This document shows, one piece after another, positions 8,159-14,743 of a stretch of DNA of 23,276 bases; position 1 is the first letter of the stretch; every line of letters begins with the position of its first letter. Both the position numbers and the translations under genes were made by a program. The stretch comes from Gammaproteobacteria bacterium (GTDB lineage Bacteria; Pseudomonadota; Gammaproteobacteria; Acidiferrobacterales; SZUA-150). Where the stretch lies: the NCBI GenBank assembly GCA_029880755.1, contig JAOUNW010000011.1:1-23276 (forward strand), in the 5' to 3' direction. The notes under the pieces were generated by a model. The model was not told the origin of the DNA and did no database searches. It was given only the letters and a program-made list of their open reading frames with translations.

Positions 8159-8407
8159 ATGAAACACCGAATTCGGAAAGGCTTCCATAAACTGAAGCGC
8201 CATCCTAACCAATGGATACGTATTGTATCGGGGGTGCTCTTTGTTATAGGCGGGATACTGGGTCCGTTCCTTCCGGTACTGGGGGTATGGATGATACCGT
8301 TGGGCCTGATTCTCCTGTTCGCTAACTCACCAGCCTATTGGCGGCTACGCAAACGTTACGTAAACTGGCGGCGCGAACGAAGAGTCCGCAATCCAAAAAA
8401 AATCTAG
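8159..8407 (+). CDS. Small PGPGW-type two-helix membrane protein
   Basis: This 82-aa protein has a basic N-terminus and two hydrophobic segments (about 20-38 and 42-57), separated by the Gly/Pro-rich PFLPVLGVW. It then has a strongly basic tail (YWRLRKRYVNWRRERRVRN). The layout matches small PGPGW-motif transmembrane proteins, which have no known biochemical role. It starts at ATG 8159, preceded by CTGGAGATAT with GGAG about 5 nt upstream. Its stop overlaps the convergent lysA stop in the palindrome CTAG, so both genes end within 4 nt of each other. Confidence 0.75.
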   Translation: MKHRIRKGFHKLKRHPNQWIRIVSGVLFVIGGILGPFLPVLGVWMIPLGLILLFANSPAYWRLRKRYVNWRRERRVRNPKKI

Positions 8408-9666
8408 GTCGCCACAGTTTCCGTTGCCACCATATCCTCGAAAGTCTCCCGTCGCCGAATAACTCGATAGGAGTCACCATCGACCAACACCTCGGGGGGG
8501 CGGGGCCGCGAATTATAATTGGAACCCATGGATGCGCCGTAAGCACCTGCTGCCAGGACTGCTACTAGACTTCCCGGTTCCAGTAGCAAAGCCCGGTCAT
8601 GTCCAAGAAAATCACCACTTTCACATACCGGGCCCACTACATCATAAACTACTGCATTACCGTCATCGGTCTGTGTTACGGGCACAATAGGATGCCAGGC
8701 ATCATACAAAGATGGCCGCATTAAATCATTCATGCCTGCATCAACAATAGCGAAGTTGCGTTCACCAGCAGATTTTAGGTATTGGACTCGAGTCACCAGC
8801 ATGCCTGCGTTAGCAACAATGGAACGTCCGGGCTCAATAATGAACTTCATACGCTGGTAACGGGAACCAAAGGACTGAAATTGTTCCATTAGCGCTACGA
8901 CAAAGTCGTCCGGATCGGGGGGCTCTTCGTCCAGATAGGTCACACCCAAACCACCACCCAGATCCAGCTCATCCAAAGAAATGCCGTGATCCCCGAGCTC
9001 TCCAACCAGATCCAGCACCCTCTCCAAAGAATCCAGAAAAGGCTCGATGCTGGTGAGTTGTGAGCCGATATGGCAGGCGATCCCGCGAAGTTTTATGTTA
9101 GGCAGCTTACTGGCGCGATGATAGACGCTGGCAGCTGTTTCAATGGGTATACCAAACTTACTTTCTTTCAACCCGGTGGCAATATAGGGATGGGTTTCAG
9201 GATCAACATCCGGATTAACGCGCAAGGATACCGGTGCCTGCCTACCAAGTCCTCCAGCCACCTGATTCAAACGCTCAAGCTCCTGTTCCGACTCGACATC
9301 AAAACAATGAATCCCCGCCTCCAAGGCCCGTCTCATTTCCTCAGCTGTTTTTCCCACACCTGAAAACACCACTCGTCCGGGGTCACCTCCTGCGAGCAAA
9401 ACACGTTCCAATTCACCAACCGAAACGATGTCGAACCCCGATCCCAGGCCAGCCAACAAATTCAATATCGCCAGGCTGGGGTTGGCTTTCACTGCATAAC
9501 AAACCAAATGATCACGGCCAGAAAAGGCCTCGTTGTAGGCCTGCCACTGAGAAACAATCTTGGCCTTTGAGTAAACATATAGCGGTGTGCCCAGTTGTTC
9601 TGCGAGCTGTTTTACTGGCACATCTTCCACGTAAAGCTCGCTATTGTAGTAGGTAAAGGGTTCCAC
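8404..9666 (-). CDS. lysA: Diaminopimelate decarboxylase
   Basis: LysA is a PLP enzyme that decarboxylates meso-diaminopimelate to lysine, the last step of the pathway that dapF feeds. Lys60 in CYAVKANPSLAIL is the PLP Schiff-base lysine. Further motifs are the phosphate-binding DLGGGLGVTY, the EPGRSIVANAG substrate loop and the GPVCESGDFLG catalytic Cys block contributed across the dimer. Length 420 aa is normal. The start is GTG at 9666 (MEPFTYYNSELYVEDV), and no earlier or nearer ATG exists in frame. Its ribosome site is poor. It is preceded by lptM with 54 bp between, the conserved lptM-lysA arrangement, but unlike Pseudomonas dapF is separated from lysA here by a convergent gene. Confidence 0.97.
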   Translation of the reverse strand: MEPFTYYNSELYVEDVPVKQLAEQLGTPLYVYSKAKIVSQWQAYNEAFSGRDHLVCYAVKANPSLAILNLLAGLGSGFDIVSVGELERVLLAGGDPGRVVFSGVGKTAEEMRRALEAGIHCFDVESEQELERLNQVAGGLGRQAPVSLRVNPDVDPETHPYIATGLKESKFGIPIETAASVYHRASKLPNIKLRGIACHIGSQLTSIEPFLDSLERVLDLVGELGDHGISLDELDLGGGLGVTYLDEEPPDPDDFVVALMEQFQSFGSRYQRMKFIIEPGRSIVANAGMLVTRVQYLKSAGERNFAIVDAGMNDLMRPSLYDAWHPIVPVTQTDDGNAVVYDVVGPVCESGDFLGHDRALLLEPGSLVAVLAAGAYGASMGSNYNSRPRPPEVLVDGDSYRVIRRRETFEDMVATETVAT

Positions 9667-9720
9667 GCCGGATTTCGCTATTTAGTTTTTGTTTAACTAT
9701 GCCAACATAATATACGGGTA

Positions 9721-9900
9721 CTACTTTTCCTGCCCCGTTTTTTTCTTATCAGCCTCCTTGCTGATGCCAGTCTGTTCCGCATCGTGTTGCGGTAAATATA
9801 GGGGCCCTTTTTTTCCACATGCACCCACACCCAAAACGATACCGAACCATACCACCGGCAGCATCATGCCAAGCACCCGAAACAGGCTCTGTTGTCTCAT
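9721..9900 (-). CDS. lptM: LptM (YifL-like) LPS-assembly lipoprotein
   Basis: This short frame encodes 59 aa beginning MRQQSLFRVLGMMLPVV. A hydrophobic signal runs to the lipobox VGAC (Cys28), followed by the family hallmark CGKKGPLYLP and then a charged tail. LptM is a small outer-membrane lipoprotein that assists oxidative maturation of the LPS translocon LptD/LptE. ATG at 9900 has GGAG 8 nt upstream (CGGAGCCTATAA). It lies 23 bp downstream of the saccharopine-dehydrogenase-like gene and immediately upstream of lysA, the usual neighbourhood of this family. The Cys-Gly-x-Lys-Gly-Pro-Leu-Tyr match makes the call firm despite the small size. Confidence 0.9.
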   Translation of the reverse strand: MRQQSLFRVLGMMLPVVWFGIVLGVGACGKKGPLYLPQHDAEQTGISKEADKKKTGQEK

Positions 9901-9923
9901 TTATAGGCTCCGAACAAAACCGC

Positions 9924-11012
9924 TCAGCTACGAACCATCACCACGTCGTGATGGCGCAGCTCATCTTTTATATCATCAAACCCGATTAAGTCATAACCGT
10001 TCATGGCTCCGGATTGGGTAACACCGTCATTTACCCATTTTTTCACCAGGCCGATGACGGGCGCACAGGGAATAATAGGCCCTGCACCACTACGACCCAC
10101 CAGAAAGATGTTATGAACAATTGCCTGACTGTTGTTCGCAAGACCGGATATCCTGACGCCTACGGCGTCATGATCGCTCCCCATCCGCCGAAAGAACCTG
10201 CCTGTTCTTAATAATGCTCTGGCCAAACGAGCGGGATGCTGTATCCTGTTTTTTGAGGTTAGCCAGGAGAGAATCGATAAACCGAAGTTAAAAACATTTA
10301 ATTCGAAGCCGGTCCGGAAGGTCACTGTTTCCGCCTGATAGCGCTCGCTGAGTATCTCTAGCTCCGGCGCATCACATAAATACAATCGTCTTTTGCCTGC
10401 CGGGTCAGGAAGCTGGACACTACGCCCCTTGCTCCACCCTCGAAACGTTCGCCATTGACCGCGGCCTTTCAAACGCATAGACCGACCAATCTGACTTAAC
10501 AGACTACGCATACTGGCAGTTCCACCCATATTTTTGTTTCCGTATGAGACAAAAACATTGATTTCGCTGATACTGGCAAAATCATGCTTCACACTATCAA
10601 CCAGCAATGTCGATATCGTAGGCGAGAAGCCGGCCCCCGTTACCAATAACACGCCGTTCCTGACGGCGGCACGATTTAGTCTTTCAAAACCTGATATGTA
10701 ATCTCGAGAGTCCGCCAAATCAACATAGTGCACGCCAAACGTCGCACACTGTTCGGCTATTCTGTAATCCTGGCTATCAAAAGATCCACGAACATTGATA
10801 ACAGCAAACATGCTTGGCAAAACTGCGCCAAAAGTGCCTGGATCATTACAGTCCAGTGTTAAATAGATAACGGGACTGTCTTTTTTATTCCGCTGCTTTG
10901 GGGGATTGCGCCCGGCAACAACACATTCAATACTCGGATCTTGAGCCAGCACTCTGGTGATCCGGCTACCGTAACTCCCATAACCGCCAAGAATAAGTAC
11001 CTTCTTTTTCAC
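9924..11012 (-). CDS. Saccharopine dehydrogenase-like NAD(P)-binding protein
   Basis: This 362-aa protein begins with a Rossmann nucleotide-binding motif, VLILGGYGSYGSRITRVL, and contains VVAGRNPP at the second strand and VRGSFDSQDYRIAEQCATFG further on, typical of the saccharopine-dehydrogenase NADP-binding fold. The later half (about 150-350) is the alpha/beta substrate domain and gives no clear substrate hint. Family members act in lysine, polyamine or other amino-acid pathways, or are uncharacterised. Its place upstream of lptM-lysA does not prove a lysine role. The start is GTG at 11012, 18 bp after the four-CxxC gene, without a convincing ribosome site, so it may depend on coupling. Confidence 0.8.
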   Translation of the reverse strand: MKKKVLILGGYGSYGSRITRVLAQDPSIECVVAGRNPPKQRNKKDSPVIYLTLDCNDPGTFGAVLPSMFAVINVRGSFDSQDYRIAEQCATFGVHYVDLADSRDYISGFERLNRAAVRNGVLLVTGAGFSPTISTLLVDSVKHDFASISEINVFVSYGNKNMGGTASMRSLLSQIGRSMRLKGRGQWRTFRGWSKGRSVQLPDPAGKRRLYLCDAPELEILSERYQAETVTFRTGFELNVFNFGLSILSWLTSKNRIQHPARLARALLRTGRFFRRMGSDHDAVGVRISGLANNSQAIVHNIFLVGRSGAGPIIPCAPVIGLVKKWVNDGVTQSGAMNGYDLIGFDDIKDELRHHDVVMVRS

Positions 11013-11030
11013 TTTATTGTAGTTTAGTAA

Positions 11031-11309
11031 CTATTCCCAGTTTCCTGGCATTAACACAAGACTGGCGGGCTCCTGGCATTTTGGACAATCAATTACACCA
11101 GCCTTTTCCTGCAAAAGTGTAATTTCCTTGTCGTAACAAAATGCGCAGCGAGGCGACTTGTCTTGGCCCGTCCAGGTACTACCTATGGAGCCGCAACTAC
11201 TGCAGTTGAACAACCTTAGCGCCAAAGTCTGATCTTTTCCCGTCCCAACAGGAATCTGGTCAACCTTATATTGACAAAAGCGACACTTAAATTGAAAAAA
11301 GCTACCCAT
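11031..11309 (-). CDS. Four-CxxC putative double zinc-ribbon protein
   Basis: This 92-aa protein has four CxxC pairs in order: CRFC, CSSC, CAFC and CPKC. The first and second, and the third and fourth, could each bind one Zn(II), giving two rubredoxin-knuckle ribbons. There is no signal peptide or membrane segment, so it is likely cytoplasmic. ATG 11309 has an AGAAG-type ribosome site about 5 nt upstream. It lies between a lipoprotein gene (42-bp gap) and the saccharopine-dehydrogenase-like gene (18-bp gap). I do not recognise a named family, and no function is proposed beyond likely metal binding. Confidence 0.65.
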   Translation of the reverse strand: MGSFFQFKCRFCQYKVDQIPVGTGKDQTLALRLFNCSSCGSIGSTWTGQDKSPRCAFCYDKEITLLQEKAGVIDCPKCQEPASLVLMPGNWE

Positions 11310-11351
11310 GTTTCTTCTGTTCTCGCTATTTAATTAATAATTCGGACAATG

Positions 11352-11612
11352 TCATTGCAGTCTTCCCAAGGCTCTCAACTCCTGCGCCATTTTGTCCCGT
11401 TCAATTTTCACACGAACCAGTTTTTCCGTTACCGTTTTCAGCTCCTCGTTGACAACATCCAGTTCCTCATATAACCGGTCTGTCTCAGCTTGCATCTGGC
11501 CCAGTTTATCGTGAGCGTCACGTAACCCGGCCCTTAGCGCCTCCAGCTCGGTATTGTTACCACACCCCCATAAAAACAAACCAACTGATATTAAAATTAC
11601 GGCCTTTCTCAC
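11352..11612 (-). CDS. Small coiled-coil lipoprotein
   Basis: This 86-aa protein has a signal peptide (MRKAVILISVGLFLWGC) with lipobox LWGC, so Cys17 is the lipidation site. The remainder is almost entirely a charged heptad-like helix (from about residue 24, LRAGLRDAHDKLGQMQAE onward), i.e. a coiled coil. The overall design resembles Lpp- or Lpp-like envelope spacers, but no C-terminal Lys for peptidoglycan attachment is seen (it ends GRLQ). GTG 11612 is preceded by GAGAGGGCGTCA, a strong ribosome site. It is the first gene of the minus-strand run leading to lysA and is divergent from the YkgJ-type gene. Confidence 0.65.
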   Translation of the reverse strand: MRKAVILISVGLFLWGCGNNTELEALRAGLRDAHDKLGQMQAETDRLYEELDVVNEELKTVTEKLVRVKIERDKMAQELRALGRLQ

Positions 11613-11742
11613 TGACGCCCTCTCTTCCTCTATCTTGCTGTAAACAGGTGGTCGGGATTGTAGAATAAAGCAATAACTGAGAGTATCCCCGAAACCGGGG
11701 TTAATACACCTGGATTAGTCCAAAATCAATACGAGAAAGCTT

Positions 11743-12159
11743 ATGTGGTACACACGAAAATCTGTTGTCAGGTTTGAATGTACGGGCTGCGGAAGATGCT
11801 GTACAGGCAGCCATAATACACACTACATCGAGGTCAGCTCCAAAGAGCAACGGGCAATACAAGAATTTCTTGCTGTTTCAAGCAGCTGGTTCCGAAAGCG
11901 CTACCTGGTTCCTGTCGCCGAGGACATGACGGGCATTGCCATTCTGGACACAGGGAGCTGCACCTTTTTAAAAAAGGACAATACTTGCAAGATTTATCCT
12001 GTTCGCCCGAAACAATGCCAAACCTACCCCTTTTGGCCTGAAATCATGCATTCTCCTGTTGCCTGGAACCGGGAGAAACTGTATTGCGAAGGAATTGGCA
12101 AAGGAGAGCCTATCTCTACCGTAAAAATAAAAAAACTTATCAGAGAAAGCAATGAATAG
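11743..12159 (+). CDS. YkgJ-family cysteine-cluster protein
   Basis: This 138-aa protein begins with the diagnostic Cys cluster ECTGCGRCCTGS (about residues 11-22). It continues with CTFLKKDNTCKIYPVRPKQC and TYPFWPE, the YkgJ (formerly FliB-like) domain that binds zinc or iron through conserved cysteines. Eight or more cysteines are present. Function in the family is largely unknown. ATG 11743 has a GAGAAAG ribosome site about 6 nt upstream. It is divergent from the coiled-coil lipoprotein, with a 130-bp shared upstream region that contains a small CCCCG/CGGGG hairpin near 11686-11700. The gene stands alone on its strand. Confidence 0.85.
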   Translation: MWYTRKSVVRFECTGCGRCCTGSHNTHYIEVSSKEQRAIQEFLAVSSSWFRKRYLVPVAEDMTGIAILDTGSCTFLKKDNTCKIYPVRPKQCQTYPFWPEIMHSPVAWNREKLYCEGIGKGEPISTVKIKKLIRESNE

Positions 12160-12186
12160 CCAAATCCCGGGAATAGCTTTTTTATA

Positions 12187-12342
12187 TTATTTTTCAGTCC
12201 TTCTCCTCTGTTTTTTACGACGATCCTCATTTCTCGGGTCCCATCTCAGCGGTCCTCGCCGGTCCAGCTTTCTCCGCCGATCATTTCCCGAACGTCGCTC
12301 AACAAAATCACTCGGGCCAGGTATATTTTTTTTATCCCCCAT
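12187..12342 (-). CDS. Small Arg-rich protein with repeated DRR motifs
   Basis: The chosen start at ATG 12342 has GGAG 5 nt upstream and gives 51 aa starting MGDKKNIPGPSDFVERRSG. The frame is open further to ATG 12438 (83 aa, MEVTLRRLF), but that start has no ribosome site. The product is dominated by spaced NDRR, LDRR and EDRR units around GPLRWDPR, ending in a very basic tail. Such DRR runs resemble Arg/Asp-rich linkers preceding signalling domains, but here no domain follows, so it is a free small basic protein. RNA or nucleotide binding is possible but unproven. It is the last gene of the argH-MazG-like run. Confidence 0.55.
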   Translation of the reverse strand: MGDKKNIPGPSDFVERRSGNDRRRKLDRRGPLRWDPRNEDRRKKQRRRTEK

Positions 12343-12449
12343 ACAGTCTCCGTCTTGAGGCAAAAAAGTCAAACCGGAAAAGCATTCTGACAAACTCTTA
12401 AAACGAGGCTGGAATAACCTTCTCAAAGTTACTTCCATAACAAATCTTA

Positions 12450-12794
12450 TTAAGTTGCTTTGCCTCTCACAACATGCGCCGGAAATCGTTGTTCATTAAT
12501 TTCGATTTTTTTCCATACCGCTGCCGGTAAATCAACATCCAGCCTATCAGCCATCCTGACAAGGTAAATCAGGATATCTGCCATCTCCAAAGCCACTTCT
12601 AGTTTTTGTTTTTCTGACAGGTTATTGCTTTGTTCTTCACTGAGCCACTGAAAATGCTCAACGAGTTCTGCCGCCTCAGCGATTAATGCCATCGCAAGAT
12701 TCTTTGGCGAATGGAACTGATGCCAATCACGTTCGTCAGCAAATTCATGCAGTCGCTGTTTTAGCGCCGAAATATCCAGACTGGTGTCAGCCAA
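12450..12794 (-). CDS. MazG-like nucleotide pyrophosphohydrolase (dCTPase/RS21-C6 type)
   Basis: This 114-aa all-helical protein has the Mg-binding pattern EAAELVEHFQW (Glu40, Glu43) and EMADILIYLVRMAD (Glu70, Asp73), typical of MazG/DCTPP1-like enzymes. These hydrolyse non-canonical or excess nucleoside triphosphates (for example dCTP derivatives) to the monophosphate and pyrophosphate. The length fits the single-domain class. It overlaps the end of argH by 8 nt, so it is translated as the second gene of that operon. The nucleotide specificity cannot be read from the sequence. Confidence 0.88.
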   Translation of the reverse strand: MADTSLDISALKQRLHEFADERDWHQFHSPKNLAMALIAEAAELVEHFQWLSEEQSNNLSEKQKLEVALEMADILIYLVRMADRLDVDLPAAVWKKIEINEQRFPAHVVRGKAT

Positions 12795-14166
12795 TGCGCT
12801 GTCTCGCTTTTTGTATCGCGGCCATCACTTGATCCGGTGCCGTCCCGCCCACATGATTCCGTGACGACACAGAACCCTCTAGCGTCAACACGTCAAATAC
12901 GTCCTCTTTAATAACATCACTATACTGCGATAATTCATCCAAATTCATTTCAGATAAATCTTTATCGGTCTTGATACCGTAACGCACAAGTTTTCCTACT
13001 ATCTCATGGGCATCCCTAAATGCCAGGCCCTTTCGCACCAGATAATCAGCCAAATCTGTTGCCGTAGAAAAGCCACCAGCCGCAGCCGCAAGCATATTCT
13101 CTCGTTTAACGGAAACCTCCGCCATCATACCGGTGTAAGCTTTGACCGAAGCCAGTACCGTGTCCAGAACATCAAATATCGGCTCTTTGTCTTCCTGGTT
13201 ATCCTTATTGTAAGCCAGGGGCTGGCTTTTCATCAGAGTCAGCAAGGACACCAGATGGCCGTTGACCCTACCTGACTTTCCACGCACCAGCTCCGGAACA
13301 TCGGGATTCTTCTTTTGCGGCATGATCGACGAACCGGTGCAAAAAGCATCGCTCAATTCAATAAATCCAAATTGCGCCGACGACCATAAGATCAATTCCT
13401 CGGAAAACCGGGACAAGTGGGTCATAAGCAATGCTGACGCCGAAACAAACTCAATGGCAAAATCGCGGTCCGAAACACCGTCAAGTGAGTTATTAGTAGG
13501 TCGTTCAAACCCGAGAAGACTGGCGGTATATTCGCGATCAATTGGATAGCTTGTGCCCGCCAAAGCAGCAGAACCAAGCGGCATAATATTTATACGCTTG
13601 CGACAGTCCTTGAGCCGATCAAAGTCACGATCCAGCATTTCGAACCACGCCATCATGTGGTGACCAAATGTAATTGGTTGCGCCACCTGCAAATGGGTAA
13701 AGCCGGGCATAATCGTGGCTACTTCACGTTCTGCAACATCAAGCAATACTGCCTGCAAAGATCTCAGCGAAACACAAAGCTGATCAACCCCATCGCGCAA
13801 AAAAAGACGAATGTCAGTAGCAACCTGATCATTGCGAGAGCGGCCAGTGTGCAGCTTCTTGCCCACATCACCGATTAATTCAATCAGTCTTGATTCGATG
13901 TTCATATGAACATCTTCCTGATCTATACGCCACTGGAAACCGCCCAAATCAATCTCCGACTCAATCCTTAGCAAGGCGGTTACAATTTTTTCTTTATCAC
14001 TTTCGGAAATTACACCAACATGAGCCAGCATGCTGGCATGCGCTATGGACCCCGCTATATCCTGGTGATACAAGCGTTGATCAAAATCTACTGATGCTGT
14101 AAACGCCTCCACAAACGCATCCGTCGATTCAGAAAATCTACCGCCCCAAAGTTTCTTTTTAGCCAT
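12787..14166 (-). CDS. argH: Argininosuccinate lyase
   Basis: ArgH cleaves argininosuccinate to arginine and fumarate. The fumarase/aspartase superfamily signature GSSIMPQKKNPD is at about 278-289, with the flexible-loop serines Ser279/280. The conserved HTGRSRNDQVATD block is at 106-118, and His158 in FTHLQ is the expected catalytic region. Length 459 aa is normal. The N-terminus KLWGGRF after a short basic stretch confirms ATG 14166. The start is immediately preceded by a 14-bp palindrome, and the nearest purine-rich ribosome site (AGGG) is beyond it. It heads the argH-MazG-like-DRR run. Confidence 0.97.
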   Translation of the reverse strand: MAKKKLWGGRFSESTDAFVEAFTASVDFDQRLYHQDIAGSIAHASMLAHVGVISESDKEKIVTALLRIESEIDLGGFQWRIDQEDVHMNIESRLIELIGDVGKKLHTGRSRNDQVATDIRLFLRDGVDQLCVSLRSLQAVLLDVAEREVATIMPGFTHLQVAQPITFGHHMMAWFEMLDRDFDRLKDCRKRINIMPLGSAALAGTSYPIDREYTASLLGFERPTNNSLDGVSDRDFAIEFVSASALLMTHLSRFSEELILWSSAQFGFIELSDAFCTGSSIMPQKKNPDVPELVRGKSGRVNGHLVSLLTLMKSQPLAYNKDNQEDKEPIFDVLDTVLASVKAYTGMMAEVSVKRENMLAAAAGGFSTATDLADYLVRKGLAFRDAHEIVGKLVRYGIKTDKDLSEMNLDELSQYSDVIKEDVFDVLTLEGSVSSRNHVGGTAPDQVMAAIQKARQRIG

Positions 14167-14180
14167 AATATTGCAATATT
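14167..14180. promoter_or_regulatory. Perfect 14-bp palindrome abutting the argH start codon
   Basis: AATATTGCAATATT is self-complementary and lies directly between AGGGT and the argH ATG on the minus strand. As RNA it can fold (AAUAU, UGCA loop, AUAUU), which would place AGGG close to the start codon; unfolded, AGGG is too far away. It is not a good match to the ArgR box (TGAAT...ATTCA). It may be an operator, a translational switch or chance AT-rich symmetry. Confidence 0.4.
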
Positions 14181-14310
14181 ACCCTGTTTTTCCCTTTACC
14201 CTGGCCGCCCATCTGTACCCGCCATCCAGTTATCGGTGGTCATTTGTTATCCCGGGCCTGCCGGGCTATCTTGTAAAAAGAGTATATGAAACGCCACACT
14301 TTACTGAATT

Positions 14311-14339
14311 TTGACGACTTTAGGAATTTAAGTTATATC
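14311..14339 (+). promoter_or_regulatory. Sigma70-type promoter for the putative small RNA
   Basis: TTGACG (14311-14316) matches 5 of 6 of the -35 consensus. After exactly 17 bp comes TATATC (14334-14339), which matches 4 of 6 of the -10 consensus but lacks the final T. Initiation would fall near A14345. It directs + strand transcription into a stretch with no ATG that ends in an intrinsic terminator. Confidence 0.55.
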
Positions 14340-14344
14340 GAGAA

Positions 14345-14457
14345 ACCCTGATCTATTTAAAGCTCACTCTGGTTCGGCCTCTCCTTTCGTGCACCCCCAC
14401 CCCGAAAATTCCGAACCAGGGATTTAACGCCCCCCGGTCTCCGGGGGGCTTTTTTTT
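14345..14457 (+). ncRNA. Putative small RNA (about 113 nt) with anti-Shine-Dalgarno loop
   Basis: A promoter-like element ends 5 nt upstream and a strong intrinsic terminator forms the 3' end. In between there is no ATG on this strand. Positions 14367-14377 pair with 14411-14421 to make an 11-bp stem (one G-U pair) closing a 33-nt loop. The loop is C/U-rich and contains UCUCCUUU (14380-14387), complementary to AAAGGAGA-type ribosome sites, and the C-rich CACCCCCACCCC. An AU-rich linker (AUUUAAC, 14422-14428) precedes the terminator and its U8 tail, the layout seen in Hfq-dependent sRNAs. The 5' CCCUG (14346-14350) can instead pair with CAGGG (14417-14421). No + strand gene lies upstream for more than 2 kb, so the terminator needs its own transcript. 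The alternative is a terminated leader of the kinase operon at 14744. I know no named RNA family that it matches. Confidence 0.6.
14429..14457 (+). terminator. Strong intrinsic terminator
   Basis: GCCCCCCGG (14429-14437) and CCGGGGGGC (14441-14449) form a perfect 9-bp stem with a TCT loop, followed directly by eight T residues (14450-14457). The opposite strand has no T-run, so it works only for + strand transcription. The nearest upstream + strand gene ends at 12159 and all of argH intervenes antisense, so its natural client is the putative RNA starting near 14345. Confidence 0.92.
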
Positions 14458-14713
14458 GAACCAGATGCTGCGCCAAAAAAGGCCCTAAATGCCATTTCAT
14501 CCTTTAAAATACCGACATTACGACCGATTTTACCCAAGACAAACAATTTTGTATGCCCTTGAAACCCTTTCTTGCCACCGGGCGTCTAATCCCGAAAAAA
14601 CAGGCAAGGTCCGGCCCGCAAGCATCCTCCGATGGATTGCCTGAAAGGGTCAGCAAGCGGTATTTTTTGTGACGGCTCCAAGCTATGATAAATACTCTGC
14701 AACTTAAACTGAT
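14458..14713 (+). promoter_or_regulatory. Gene-free upstream region of the sensor-kinase operon
   Basis: No open frame is supported here. TATGAT at 14684-14689 is a good -10 match, about 55 bp before the ATG at 14744, but its -35 partner in the T-rich stretch near 14662-14667 is weak, suggesting an activated promoter. I see no sigma-E-type (GAACTT/TCTGA) sequence and no clear inverted repeat. Confidence 0.3.
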
Positions 14714-14743
14714 TTGTCACCGAATCTGGTCTTTCTTACGCCC

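Noticed and set aside
11686..11700. CCCCG/CGGGG hairpin upstream of the YkgJ-type gene as a terminator or operator
   Set aside because: Short stem, no T-run, and common by chance; mentioned only within the neighbouring gene entry.
12160..12186. A + strand gene continuing past the YkgJ-type gene (12152-12358)
   Set aside because: It is the antisense shadow of the DRR-repeat frame.
14251..14265. CCCGG-GCCTG-CCGGG hairpin as a terminator
   Set aside because: Only 5 bp and no T-run on either strand.
14389..14427. GTG-initiated 12-codon leader peptide (MHPHPENSEPGI) just before the terminator
   Set aside because: It has no ribosome site; the upstream bases are the anti-Shine-Dalgarno CUCCUUUC. 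Its codons do not point to an amino acid matching the downstream genes.
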